A stretch of 64,000 nt of DNA. It comes from Takakia lepidozioides. Its lineage: Eukaryota; Streptophyta; Takakiopsida; Takakiales; Takakiaceae. Below the pieces are notes generated by a model. The model saw nothing but the letters and a program-made list of their open reading frames with translations. It searched no databases and was not told the DNA's origin. Location: contig CM060733.1 in assembly GCA_030704615.1 (NCBI GenBank), positions 71,300,001 through 71,364,000 of the forward strand, read 5' to 3'. Made by a program: the position numbers and the translations under genes. Below are positions 22,289 through 34,699 of this stretch, piece after piece (the stretch's first letter is position 1; each line of letters opens with the position of its first letter).

Positions 22289-22397
22289 TGTTAGAGGGCT
22301 GCTTGGGACTTAGACGCTTTTACGGGTTCTGTGGGGTACCCTTAATTTTTGCGCAGACTGAGACCAACAGGAGCCTTAGGGGTGACAGCATCGGGTT

Positions 22398-22426
22398 TTT
22401 AGGGGGGGGGGGGGGGGGGGGGGGGT
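22398..22426. repeat. Long G homopolymer in the G4 LTR
   Basis: About 25 G in a row at the place where other LTR copies have a short C6-8 run on the opposite strand (for example 12,259-12,266). It may have expanded, and its exact length is uncertain in any assembly. Confidence 0.8.
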
Positions 22427-23232
22427 TACACAGCCTGACACAGCCCGTCACAAGCCAATCACAGCCGACATAGCTTGACACAGCTTCGCACAGCCGACAC
22501 AGTTCGTCACAGCCAATCATAGCCGACACAGCTTCGCACAGCCGACACAATCTGTCACAGCCAATCACAGCCGACATAGACACTGCTTCGCACGGCCGTC
22601 ACAGCCCGTCACAGCCAACACAGCCCGACCACAGCCATCAGCCCATCACACAGCCAACACAGCCGAGCCAGTCACAGCTCAGCACAGCTTGACACAGCCC
22701 TGTCACAGTACATGGGGAACAATTATCAATGGCAGGGAACGACTGTGAGGGAACGACATCATGCAGAAGGAACGTGATACTTTGGGGATAACGGTTAATT
22801 AGTTAGGTGGTTAGAACAGCTTGGGGGGCAGATAAGGAGGGCGGCAACGGAAAGAAGGACACTTGACGGGGGAGCGGTTGATGTTCATGAAGGAGAGGAG
22901 ATCAGGCGGGGAGCAAGAACGAGAGCACGGAGTAGGAGGAGAGATGAACAGCAGATGCTTTACTTCATGCAGAGCTGTAGTGATACTGTAGGGTGGATTA
23001 GAGTCACTTGACATTGGCCTAGTACATGATAAATCATAATCTGATACTTATTCGATACAAGCACACTGTGTAGAGAGACATGAGTGAAGCTGTGAATGAA
23101 TGCATGATAACTGGAACTAAGAGATACTGAAGCAAACTGATGCTTCAGTATCAGATAAGATAAATGTTAACATGAAGGCAAGAAGGAATACAAAGGGGAA
23201 GCACAACCATGATTCACTAGCTGCAGGTCATG

Positions 23233-23241
23233 ACTGATTGT
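23233..23241. repeat. 9-bp target-site duplication, left copy (ACTGATTGT)
   Basis: ACTGATTGT here and at 36,446-36,454 flank the 13.2 kb transposon. Uninterrupted LTR copies have it once (for example 1,942-1,950). Nine bases is the usual duplication length of Mutator-like elements. Confidence 0.9.
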
Positions 23242-23300
23242 GAGGTTTGCTATTTCATGAGCATGAGCGGCATGAGCGGCATGAGCAGAGTAGTAACACA
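23242..23300 (+). repeat. Transposon left terminal inverted repeat and ATGAGCGGC subrepeats
   Basis: The terminal 21 bases pair with 36,425-36,445. They are followed by direct repeats of GCATGAGCGGCATGAGC, which also appear just inside the right end. Confidence 0.88.
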
Positions 23301-23439
23301 ATCGGTTTTCATGAGCAGAAGTACAAATTTCGAAAATAAAAAACAATAAAAAACAATAATTTAATGCAATGTGTCAGGAAAAACAAATATATTATTCGGC
23401 CCCTTGAAGGGAAAATTGCACTTTTGACAGTTGTGCTCA

Positions 23440-23880
23440 TGATATTTCGTCTTTCCGCTCATGCCAATTCCCAGCGACATGTGCAAAATATGGCGCCGAA
23501 TTTCGCGGTAATAGGGTCCGTAACCTGAAAAAACGGCGACGTATTTCGCGGCAATAGGTCTCTCTGGCGAAAAATGGTGCCGAATTCCGCGGCTATAGGT
23601 CCCCTCATGACAGGTAATTCGGCGCCATTTTTCCAGTGCATGTTCGGACTTAGCCAGTTTTCGGCCCAAAAAAGAGAAATTCGGCGCCATTTTTCCAGAC
23701 ACGGTACCAGTGCATGTTGGGACTTAGCCAGTTTTCGGCCCCAAAAGAGAAATTCGGCGCCATTTTCCAAACACAGGTACCAGTGCATGTTGGACTTAGC
23801 GAGTTTTCGGCCCCAAAAAGAGAAATTCGGGCCATTTTTCCAGAAATGGCCCCACAACTGCTTCTGTTGGATCTCAGTTT
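23440..23880. repeat. GGCGCC-type repeats near the transposon left end
   Basis: Several units contain AAATTCGGCGCCATTTTTCC followed by GGACTTAGCCAGTTTTCGGCC. They are related to the arrays at 32.9-33.9 and 38.3-40.1 kb. Open frames across it are by-products of the repeat. Confidence 0.7.
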
Positions 23881-24075
23881 GAATGGAATATTGCCTCATT
23901 CCAGGAGTTTTGGGGTGCATTTCATTACACTGCAAAAAAAAGTCTGATACAGCAGCAAAATGCATTTGAAAATCCATATGGAGGATTCCCTTTGCCCCAT
24001 CAATGATTTCTGGAATCCCTAAGGAGGAGTTTGTGCAGCTCGTTCACGCTCAACGCCGGTGCATGAATAAAGTCA

Positions 24076-27000
24076 TCAATAGTCACGTTCATCCTCAACC
24101 TTCAGGTAAATGTAATACAGATGCTTGCACGGATAATACTTCGAACCCTTCTTTGCTTCCATCAACGAGAAGTCCGTACAGTTGCAAGTCGGCTCCACTC
24201 CAATCGTAATTGTGTATACATCGTCGCGTACAGCGAGCCGGCCGTTGCCATCCGATACACACGCCCAAGGCCGGGTGGGGGTACGTCCACGGAGCTCTGA
24301 ATAGTGCAAGCCATCCCAGAGCATTGGCAATCCGAGTCTCATTCAACTTGTTGGGAGGGTGTCGTCTCTTCACTCTTCCGAATCGCATTGTGGGATGTGC
24401 AAGAATTGTCCAATCCGTCTCTACTGGACCGAGCAGTCTGCAATGGCTGGGTCTGAGGAACCGGAAATGCGTGGGCCGGGATGTCTGTGCGTTGCACCAT
24501 TCGAAATCCTGCTGCAGATAGAGCATCCGCCTCATTCTGAGAGAGCTGCAACCCGGTGCAACAGGCCAGACGCCCGGAGGCTCCGGCATTCCCTGAATCC
24601 CGTACTTGGGCTTGCCAAATACACAGGTCATTATGTCGTGCCTACAGAACCAAAATGTCTGCGTTGTGGCGTGAGCAAATGTGGGAGTCAAAAATCTGCC
24701 GCTGAAACAAGGTGCAGGTACAGCACCGTGTGGGTTCCTCCGAATCATCTCACCACAGCGTGCTCTCGTATCCACCCGGATGGCGCAACACTTCCCTCGA
24801 AATGCCGGCAATGTCCTCGCAATTCTCCACTGTGACTCCGACACTCTTGTCTCCACAATGGGAATGTTGTATTGCTTTACTACAGATGGCTCGTTATGTT
24901 GCCGGGGCACGCGCCCTGTGCTCAAAGGAGATGGCGATCTTGAACGTGCAGGACTTGCGGTGCTCGACGAGACCTCCTCGGACAACATCACCGGACCACG
25001 AGGGAGCGTGCGAATATTCTTGTCAGCTCGCCATGAATCCTCTTCTCCGCCAGGTGCCTCGTCAAGTCTTCGTCTCACTGGACGGGTATGAACATCTCCT
25101 TCCAAAGGCCTCTTCGCAATGGCGTGTCCCGAAGGCCCTCTCGCAAGGCCGCCGCCCACTTCCGAGGATTCTTCGATCTGGAGGCAGTCCGCATCAGCAT
25201 TTCCTGCCTGTCCGGCCCCAAGCCCCACTGTTTCCTTTCAAGAACTCGTTGTACCTGCATTGCTGCATAATTGACCTCACAATGTCCTCCGTTGTGGCAG
25301 TGAGGATGTCCACCAGATGCGCCGCAGAGGAGGCACGCCAGGAAGAGTGCACTGATTCGGCCATGTTTGTCGTGGGCATGTCGGTGTCGGAGTCGAGACA
25401 CATTTCCTGCACAAGCACATGTTGAGGTTACAAGCAAGTTACAAATATGGCCAAGAATAATATCCAACGGGACGCGAATTCGTGCAACTCACCTCCCGCA
25501 TATAGTCGCCGAACTGGAGGAAACGATAATGCCACCATGCTAGCCAACTGACCATTGCTCCTTCGTCTGATTTCCTTACAGCACCTGACGATGTCCACCA
25601 AGCCCGTATGCATGCAAACTGTGTCTCTGCATCATCCAAGGTGGGAGCGCGCTTCCACGCAAGGCACATGGAACGGTGCTCCTCTCTGAAATCTGGCGCC
25701 ACGAGCCTGGTTGTGTACTGCGAAAGGCTCTGCAGAAAATGGAACCCACAAGATCTCTCCTTGCCTTCCATGGGAACATTGGGGTCTTGCCCGTACACCC
25801 TTCGGATGGCAGCCCAATTTGCTTGTGCGTTGTCCGCCATGAAACCACGGAAATTGGGAGGGGCAATCCCGCTTGGCCATCTGTTCGTTTATTCCCTGCC
25901 AAAGAAGCATCTCCGATTGTGTGTCCTCTCCTTTCATCTCACAAATAGCAATTGTCATTAGCATCCTGCAGTGGGTGTCGTAGACATGTGCACCCATTGT
26001 CACCCACTGGTGATTTGTAATTCGCTTGATATGGTCGAACATGACCCAACTGTTTGACAAGTTCCCACTCGTCATCCTGTCGACCAGTTCGACGCCACTG
26101 CCAGGTCACACGTGGACATTTTGAATACGAAACAACGATCTGCCTCAGTCCCTTGTCCTGGAAACCTACTTCCATGAATGTAGTCATATCCACATCGTCG
26201 CTTCACCTCCAGAATGGAGTGCATATCCGAGCCACGCCCAATTTTCTGTTTGCATGAGACAATGTGGTTTCGGACATTCGGTGAACATACGTGGGACACC
26301 GACTCCAGCAATGCCTCCATTTCCTTCTCGTCGAGAGGAACTCTATCGGAGCCGTCTTCCGACATAATTCTGGCCAATGCCATCTTATGGGCGGCTTGGA
26401 GCTGTATCTGTTTGGGTTTGGCACCCGGTCTCAACTTAACCTCCTCCTGAACGAGCTGCTCTGCTTCGTGGGCAGCCTCCCGCGAGTTCCCCCTCGCCAA
26501 TTTGTGACAATGGGAACCAACGTGTATGCAAGCTCGGGTGAGGTCAGGGAAACGGTGCAACACATAGAACTGCTTGGCATTACAAACAGACATGCAGTGT
26601 GGTGGTTCTTTGCAATGCGCACACTTAAATGTGGAGTTCGGAACCTTCTCCTGAGCTCGAAATGGTTGGTGAGCTGTGCCTGTCCAATCGGTCTCGTTCC
26701 TGTGACCTCTGGATTTAAAGTGGAAGCAAGTTGGGGAGAAACACCGCAACGCGCCCGCACAAACAACGTAGCGCACCCGCACACCATCAAGCATCTTCAT
26801 GCTGGTGGTTTTGGTAACGCACCAAGGATGACCGTCATGTTTTCTATCCATATCTGTCAACATTCCGGACGCCCTCGAGTAGTCCGCCCGAGGAGGGAAC
26901 TCAAAGAAGATATTACCGTCGACGTCGGGGGAAGGCATGTAACCGATTTAATTGCGAACTTGCTGTAGTCCAGCCCGGCCAGCTCCGACCGGTGTCCCTC

Positions 27001-27590
27001 CAGGTGAAGCCCTCGCAGAATTTCTAGAATAGATCGAACTGCGGTGCTCGTGCTGGGAATATGACTCCCTCCTCCACTGACGTCCATTGAGGACTTGCCT
27101 GATCTCCAGGACGACCTCGGAACTTCCATGACCTCGTCTGAGTCGGACAGGTTGTGAACAACCCGGTTCTCGGTCGTCTTCATGGATGGGTTCGGCTCTG
27201 GATTTACTTCGTTGCGGACTTCTCTCTTTGAGGTACCCACTCTCTGATTCGCGGATTGTTTCGTGGAAGGCGCCAGGATAGACGGTGCATTTGGCGGGCA
27301 ATGAAGTCCCCAACAGCCCTGTATATGACGCTGTCCGATGGTGGAACTCGCCATTCCCTGCCATCGCCGAAATCATCGTGGAGCACAACAATACTCTCGA
27401 CAACAAGGCCGTTTGAGTCCTTCCTTTCCTCCTCCAAAAAAACCGACCCCGGTTTCAGGTGGTATCGAACGCACAGATATTTCTCCATCACCCGGCAGGT
27501 GTCCCCTCTGCACGGAAATGAAGCTCTATGCTCGTGAGGAGGGCAGTACATGTAGCGCTCGGGTTTTCCCCATGGGAGATGTGCACACAA
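24076..27590 (-). pseudogene. MULE-type transposase with C-terminal SWIM zinc finger, fragmented
   Basis: Minus-strand coding pieces in order: 27,204-27,590; 26,857-27,354 (acidic, Ser-rich); 26,072-26,938; 25,632-26,075; 25,439-25,840; 25,075-25,467; 24,339-25,228; 24,076-24,342. The third piece has clustered Cys/His (FKCAHCKEPPHC ... ACIHVGSHCHKL), possibly a FLYWCH/WRKY-like DNA-binding finger. A DDE core follows: VYDTHCRMLMTIAICEMKGED, then FMADNAQANW, then TNMAESVHSSW, which is characteristic of MULE-like transposases. The end is a SWIM motif, C-N-C ... C-K-H (near 24,150). Some joins may be introns; others are single-base shifts. The family cuts and pastes the element through its inverted repeats. 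It fits the 9-bp duplication and inverted repeats seen here. Confidence 0.75.
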
Positions 27591-27769
27591 GACTGCCAGG
27601 ATGGCGTGCGGGGAAGCTCCCTGGTAGAAGGGGGTGCGATGGGAATGAATGCGATGCCGATTTGTCCGAGCGACGAAGCCTGATCCAAATCCAGGGAGCC
27701 AACTATCTCAAAAATCCACAGTCAGAGTGTTAATGAACCTTGTCTCCGGAATGCGGCCCTCGTCTTTGC

Positions 27770-29420
27770 GCAATAACTGCCAACGGTATGCAGTCAGAAA
27801 GTGGGGGGCCGTCCGGATGATGACGGCTGAAGGGGAGAAGCCGGCACCGTGCCGTCACATTACTACCCCGAATGGAAAATTCGGCACCCATATCCAACAG
27901 AGGAAGCCCGGATGAAGTCGCCTCGGGCGCAGAGGCCGGAGTGTGTGCGACAGAGAACATCCCTGGATGGAGATTCGGCGCCGAATTTCCATCCGGGCCC
28001 CCCAAAGGGAGTCGTGTCGGGGGGTCAGGCCGAAAACTGGACGGCATAAAAACATCCCCAGATGAAAAAACGGCGCCGAATTTCCATCCGGGGCGGTTCG
28101 GATGCAGTCGGGGAGGGGGGAGTGGCCTGCACTTGGCCGTCACATTTCAACCCCCGGACGGAAATTCGGCACCGAATATCGAACAGGGGGCCCGGATGAA
28201 GTCGCCTCGGGCGCAGAGGCCGGCGAGTGTGCGACAGAGAACATCCCCTGGACGAGATTCGGCGCCGAATTTCCATCCGGCCCCCCCAAAGGAAGTCTTG
28301 TCGGGGGGTCAGACCGAAAACTGGCCGACATAAAAACCTCCACAGATGGGAAAACGGCGCCGAATTTCAATTCGGGCCGTTCCAATGCAGTCGGGGAGAA
28401 GGGAGAGGTCGGCACCTGGCCGTCATATTTCAACCCCCGGGACGGAAATTCGGCACCGAATATCCAACAGAGCGGCGGAGAGGCGGCACCTCTCCGACAG
28501 AGACCATCCCCGGATGGAATTCGGCGCCGAATTCCATCCAGCAGGTAAGTGGAATCATGGATGGAGAAAATTCCTAAAATGGATGGAGATTCGGCGCCGA
28601 ATTTCATCCATAAGTGGAATCCGATGGAATTCGCGCCGAGGCCCCGGCGCCGAATGCAGGTAAATCCATGATGGAATTCGGCGCCGAATTCCATCCAGCA
28701 GGTAAGTCGGATCCATGGAAATTCGGCGCCGAATTTCCATCCGCCGAACTTGCATGTATTTCTGAGCGAGAATTACCTTCGTGCAGGTAATCATGAGAAT
28801 TACCTTTAATTCCACCTTCCTGCAGGTAATTCCAACCCTCGGGTAATTCCATAAATTACCTGCACGAAGGTGGGAATTACCTGCACGAAGGTAATTCCAC
28901 GAATGGAATTCGGCGCCGATATCCATTTTACCTGCTGGATGGAAATTCGGCGCCGAATTTCCATCCGATCCTGCTGGATGGAATTCGGCGCCGAGGGATT
29001 CCTTACCTGCTGGATTTCGGCCGAATTCCAATGGCCGCCGCCTGCCGGAAATTTTTTAAGCGTGAGGGAAATTGCCATGGAAATTCGGCGCCGGATTTCA
29101 TCCGCGCGCTTCCGAATTACCTGCGTGAGGGAAATTCGGCGCGCCGCCTGCGGATGGAAATTCGGCGCCGGATTTCCATCCGCTTCCGAATTACCTGCGT
29201 GAGGGAAATTTCCGCCCTAATGGAAATTCCGCCGGATTTCCATCCGCGCGCTTCCGAATTACAAATTTCTACCTTGGATGGAAATTCGGCGCCGGATTTC
29301 CATCCGCGCTTCCGACCTGCGTGAGGGAAATTTCCTGCGGATGGAAATTCGCGCCGGATCCATCCGCGCTGAATTACCTGCAGGATGGAAATCCGGCGCT
29401 TCCATCGTGCAGCGCTCCGA
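27770..29420. repeat. Palindromic GGCGCC array between the two transposon genes
   Basis: From about 27,860 to 28,540 a unit of about 280 bases repeats about 2.5 times (GATGAAGTCGCCTCGGGCGC at 27,912 and 28,195). Each unit has two or three palindromes of the type AAATTCGGCGCCGAATTT. From 28,540 to 29,420 shorter units follow, with palindromes such as GGAATTCGGCGCCGAATTCC and GAATTACCTGC spacers. It lies between the 5' ends of the two divergent genes, so it occupies the shared promoter region. Confidence 0.8.
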
Positions 29421-31211
29421 ATTACCTCTACGTTGGAAATTCCGGGACTGTTTACGTCGATTTTTCCGACATGGAGGGCTTCATCCGACATTTAATTGCG
29501 CAGTTGGGCAATAAATGTCGACGGCCGTCGGTTATTATTCGGGCTGGCGACGCATGGCTTCCTGGACACGTACCCTAAATCTCATGCTAACTTGGCTTAA
29601 CATGGTATTCCAGGCATGTACCCCAAAAAAGGAGATCTTTTTGGCTGGGACTTATGCCGCCTGAAGGGCGTGGCTCTCCTGAGAGAGACCTCACATCCAG
29701 ACCGCGGCGGAAGTTGAAAGCTCTGTACTACGGACGACGGCCAATCTCTCGCATGGCCAAACTGAAGCTCCAGCAGGAGATTCCAGTGTCTTGCTCACAA
29801 CCTGCGCCAACTGAAGCCGAGTACTCTCAGGCAAGCCACTTCTGCTTTCGGTTTGTTCGATTTATTTTTTGCTTTCGCTTTGGCTTTGTTTTTGCATCTT
29901 CATCCTGGCTTTGCTGTATGAGTGAACTTTAGATAGTTGAGTGAACCTTAGATTGTTTGCAATGCGTGTGCAAATCCGGCAGCTCTGGAGAAGGCTGCTT
30001 GTGCATGTCATTCTTAGGCAATGGTTGCATTTGTTTTCATTGTTGTTGCATGGCTCTCCATACTTCCTAAACTTGTATGTTTTCATTTTTGCTACATGAT
30101 TGTTGCTATGGTGGTTTGCGCTGCTCGTTGCGATGCTGCTTTTTGCACCGATGTTGGTTTTCACGATTTTTGTCAATGACAGAGTGACGACGAGCCCGGC
30201 ACGCTGGTGGTATCATCGACAGCTCCAACTCATCGCATGTTTGAATCGCCCAACTTGGGGCGAGAGGGCAAACTTAAACCTTTTGTTGGTGGACGGGAGG
30301 ACTTGCAACGAGATTACGACAGAGTAGGCATTGGGGAGGTTGGTGCAGGCGGCATGGCAGTGAAGGGCGTGAGGACATGAGGACAGCAGATCCGGCAATG
30401 GAGGTTGTTCATGCACATGCAGTAGGGCCCGCCCACGCAAAGAAAAGAAGAAAGCTAAGCACATGCAATCCCCGGCGAGAGAGCAGTCACGGGCTGCGAG
30501 GGGGGAGTGAGCAGTGCGCGCGAGGGTGTCAGTTCGCCTCAATCAAAGGTGGTCGTCCTGGAGGCTCCCCTGCTGCTAGCCCTAGTAAGAAACAGAAAGC
30601 CCGTGAGAGGGCAAAAGAGAGGGCAAAAGAACAGACGAGACAGAATGCTAGCCAGGAGGAAAGACAAAAGGCAGCTGAAGGCCAGGGGTGCCCAAATGAC
30701 AGATGCCAATGTAAGCGAGGACCCACAGAGACGGTGGATCCCTACAAGACACCACAGAGAGGCAGTAGCACACGGTTAGACCATCGCGGGCAAGAGCAGC
30801 CCCCGCAATTACCCATACGGTGGAGAGTGGAGGAGAGGAAAGAACACCTGAAAGAGCACGGATTGTGCAAGTTCGAGGTGAAGCCAGGGAGAGGGCAGTA
30901 GAGACGACGAGAGTGCTGGAGGTGGTTTCGCAGGTGGCTGACCCTGTTGAGGAGGACGACATGGAGGTTTCTGACCAGGATGACATCCTCCCGGACATCC
31001 CCAGGCCCCAACCCGGAGCATACAGGCTGGATTTGGCGGTCCTGGTGGGCTGCCGGAAAACCCCTCTGCAGCAGACGTCATGTCTGAGGCGGATATGAAG
31101 TTGGCCGCTGCCAAGATGTTGGAGGCAACCCACAGCAACATTGGCAGGGTGCTGGGGGCATGGTGTACCCGGCCAAGCTTCGAATTCCCCTTTGCCGCTT
31201 GGTGTCATTGC

Positions 31212-31615
31212 AGGTGGTGAGACCTGCCCTCCCAGGCGATATCGACAAGCTGAAATTCTCTTTCCGGGATGGATATCGAATGGGGTCTGCCGCCTTTTAC
31301 GTTTCCATTGAGAACGACCACGGAGCTTCCCGTGCCCACACTTCCGATGAGGTGGACAAATGGGGTCCCCATTGGCAAACGCGAAATGAGGAGTTCGAGA
31401 GATCGATTGCTAGTGATCCTCTTTTCCAGCACATGTCCGGTAAGATGTTCTACGTGTGGGACGGCAATCATCGCCTCCTGGCATGGATGGAGCACATTTG
31501 CCCAAGCCCACCCCAACGATCTCGATTGGCATTTCGCCGTCGATTGTGTTGTGCTGAAGGTTGCGGGGCCCAAAGATCGCAGTCTTCTCAAAGCTGCAAT
31601 GGCCGACATCAACTC
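31212..31615 (+). pseudogene. ParB/sulfiredoxin-like domain exon
   Basis: Starting after a CATTGCAG acceptor, the frame reads VVRPALPGDIDKLKFSF and RDGYRMGSAAFYVSI, then MFYVWDGNHRLLAW. This is the ParB-like layout: Arg near the N-terminus, a DI-x2-LK helix, a strand, and the G-N-H-R box that corresponds to the G-x-R-R or DGQHR box of the superfamily. In ParB the box binds the nucleotide. An extra T near 31,499 shifts the frame before AQAHPNDLDWHFAVDCVVL, which is clearly the continuation. The donor is GTAAGC at 31,616. ParB-like domains next to DNA methyltransferases are common in phages and plasmids, which supports reading this and the later methyltransferase region together. Confidence 0.6.
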
Positions 31616-32889
31616 GTAAGCTACAACCCCTCTCGCTTTTGGACTTTGAATTTGGAAGTCATTTCATTGCGAATCCTCATATATGATGAAAATTCCCATT
31701 TCAGTATTGTTTGATGGAAATGTGGCACTGCAGGGTGACTGAGAATGCCTTCATTGCCACCAACTTGTCCCATATGCTCTTCCGAGTGAAGGATGTCGGG
31801 AAGCAGGGGGTGCAAGAGTTTGCCAATTCCCTCAGTGCCGACCTCCTGCGCAAGTCGGAGGCAAAGGCAGACAGAACCTGGTATAGGCTGAGCGTCGACG
31901 CCATGGTGGACTACATATTTTGGGTAAAGCTCCTGACAGTTTTGTTGAGCTAATCTGTCTCTCCTCCCCCAATAGAAGAAATTGTGTTGAGCAGGATCTC
32001 TAATCTTATGTGCGCATTCTTGACAGACGAAAATACAGCAGGATTTGGCACATGCGCGGAGGTTCTACATGGAGTCAGAGGAGAAGAATCCAACCCTCCC
32101 GAACTCGAATCGTATGTCAAAGCTGCGGAGGTGAGGGCCCGCATAAAGTACAAGTCGCGGATGGTAAAGTACGTGGCCATAGCTGATCCCGCCCTGGTGC
32201 CGACTTTCTGGTGGAGGTGGGGAAGCACTACTCTCGCGCTCTGAAGCCCACGATGACATTGGAGAAGCTCCATCGTCTAGCCACATCCTGTGTGGATGCA
32301 ACAGAAAAGGTGATACATTCTTAACAAATTGTGGTGGCAACAACTCCTTTTTGTGGTGTTTGGCGCTTACGAATATGCTGGGTGGTTGGACAGACCCGGT
32401 GGCTCCAAATCTGGAATGGTTCCCAAAGTACCAGGGACATGTGGAGCTTCCCCAAACCGGACAAACTCTCTGACCCCACATTCGACATGTGGATGAACCG
32501 CATGACATGGTGGTTTCAGGTACTTCCCCACGCTTCGTTTGGGGCTTCTACTCTAGTAGGGGTGGATTCATTGTATTTTTTGAGGAAAGCGATCTGATGG
32601 ACAATCTCCACAGGTGACGACGAATGCGCAAGAGCAGCTGGACACACAAGCACATCAGTTCAAGATGGAGATATCTCCTGCAGCAGAGAGCCTACGTGAC
32701 TATGTGACGAGGTACTTTCTGCTCTACAAAACCAACCTATTCTTTCGGGAGATAGCAGATGCTCGCCGGAGCCACGAGTTCACCGACCAGCCGAACGCGG
32801 ACAAAGCAGCAATGCGCCTTCTGTACAGGTACATACGCGCTGCCTTTCTTTCAAGTCCTGGCATTTCAGGATGTTAGAGGCCTCAAGTG

Positions 32890-33865
32890 GTGTTAGGGAA
32901 AATGGCGCCGAATTTCCAGTCAGGGCTCCAAAATGGCTAAGTCCCTAGGCTGGCTGGCCCGGAACTGGAAATTCGGCGCCATTTTCAGTTCCAGGCCCTA
33001 TTGCCGTTCAGGGACTTAGCCATTTTCGGCCTAAGTCCCTAGACTGGCTGGCCCTGAAGTGGAAATTCGGCGCCATTTCCAGTTTTAGGCCCTATTGCCG
33101 TCAGGGACTTAGCCATTTTCGGCCTAAGTCCCTAGTGTGGCTGGCCCGAACTGGAAATTCGGCGCCGTTTTCCAGTTCTAGGCCCTATTGCCGTCCAGGG
33201 ACTTAGCCATTTTCGGGCTAAGTCCCTAGACTGGCTGGCCCTGAACTGGAAATTCGGCGCCCTTTTCCAGTTCCCCTATTGCCGTTCAGGGACTTAGCCA
33301 TTTTCGGGCTAAGTCCCTAGACTGGCTGGCCCTGAAGGAAATTCGGCGCCATATTCCAGTTCCAGCCCTATTGCCGTCCAGGGACTTAGCCATTTTCGGT
33401 CTAAGTCCCTAGGGTGGCTGGCCCGGAACTGGAAATTCGGCGCCGTTTTCCAGTTCTAGGCCCTATTGCCGTCCAGGGACTTAGCCATTTTCGGGCTAAG
33501 TCCCTAGTGGCTGGCCCGAACTGGAAATTCGGCGCCGTTTTCCAGTTCTAGGCCCTATTGCCGTCCAGGGACTTAGCCATTTTCGGGCTAAGTCCCTAGG
33601 GTGGCTGGCCCGGAACTGGAAATTCGGCGCCATTTCCAGTTCTAGGCCCTATTGCCGTCCAGGGACTTAGCCATTTTCGGGCAAGTCCCTAGACTGGCTG
33701 GGAACTGGAAATTCGGCGCCATTTTCCAGTTCCAGGCCGTATTGCCGTTCGGGACTTAGCCATTTTCGGGCTAAGTCCCTAGACTGGTGGCCCTGAAGTG
33801 GAAATTCGGCGCCATTCCAGTTGTAGGCCCTATTGCCGTTCAGGGACTTAGCCATTTCGGACCTC
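32890..33865. repeat. Satellite of about 94 bp in an intron of the ParB-like/methyltransferase gene
   Basis: About ten copies. Each unit holds GGAAATTCGGCGCCATTTTC, then CCTATTGCCGT, then GGGACTTAGCCATTTTCGG and CTAAGTCCCTAG. GGACTTAG and CTAAGTCC form an inverted repeat inside each unit. GGCGCC positions (32,975, 33,069, 33,161, 33,256) give the spacing. It is bounded by the exon ending at about 32,826 and the acceptor at about 33,887, so a spliced transcript would remove it. Confidence 0.85.
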
Positions 33866-34699
33866 ATTGTGTTTTTCATGAATGCAGGTACTGTAAGTTC
33901 TCCCTTTTGGAGAAAGGTCATCTGTCTGTCTTTCGAGCCACCATTCTGGCATGGAGGTGGGGCTGACTCCATGTACACTGACGATATTGTGAAGGAGTGG
34001 CATCTGGAACATTTGCGTGATTGCCCTTGGTATGTGGACCTTCCGCCCGGCTCGCTCGACCCATCCGAGTTTCAATTGAAGCTGGATGCTGAATTCCGAC
34101 GAAACCGGGCTCCGCTGCCTCCGTTGGGTGCAAAAGAGGCAAAAGCGCTTGCGAACTCCAGGAAAGCGGCAGAGCTTGCTCAGGCAGGAATTCAGGAGAA
34201 ATTGCATGAGAAGAGTAAAGGTCAAAGGAAAAGGACAAGGAAACAGGTGACTGCAGTAACACCCAAAAAGAAGAAAACCATCGGGGCATCGGAGGAGGCA
34301 GGAGGGGACCCAAGAGAGTGACCGACGCCGATTTTGTTCAAGGTCCTGCGACTGCTGTTGCTCCTACCCAGTCACCGGTCGTCCGGGTTCCCAAGTCAGT
34401 TCGGAGTGGGACTGGCTCTGCCAAGAAGTTGGCATTTGAGGGCGAGCCTACACGGCGGTATTCGGCGGTGACGTTTACGCACAGGCCAAAGCTAGAACCT
34501 CCAACCATCATCCAATGCGTCAATGAGAGCTTCCTTGACGCTCTCGCTGCCAGGGCGAAGAAGGTGGCACACAACAAGTCTCTGGCGGAGCAGAAGGGAA
34601 AGCCAAGAAGAGGGCTGCCGGTACAGAGCCTAAAGACACCCCTGGTTTTTGAAGCCATGATGGAATTCTTCACGGCTGTGAGCACGAATTGCAAGAGCA

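Larger units (their letters stand above)
22289..23241 (+). mobile_element. G4 5' LTR, first part (split by a DNA transposon)
   Basis: It starts TGTTAGAGGGCTGCTTGG at 22,289 and continues through a minisatellite (about 22,425-22,705) to CATGACTGATTGT. It resumes at 36,446-36,550. The two parts add up to about 1,050 bases, the same as the uninterrupted LTRs. The left boundary interrupts G2 gag after AGGAC, a possible target-site sequence whose partner is not in the window. Confidence 0.88.

Noticed and set aside
24359-25425. Plus-strand frames of 136-237 codons
   Set aside because: They mirror the transposase coding pieces, which carry SWIM and DDE motifs on the minus strand.
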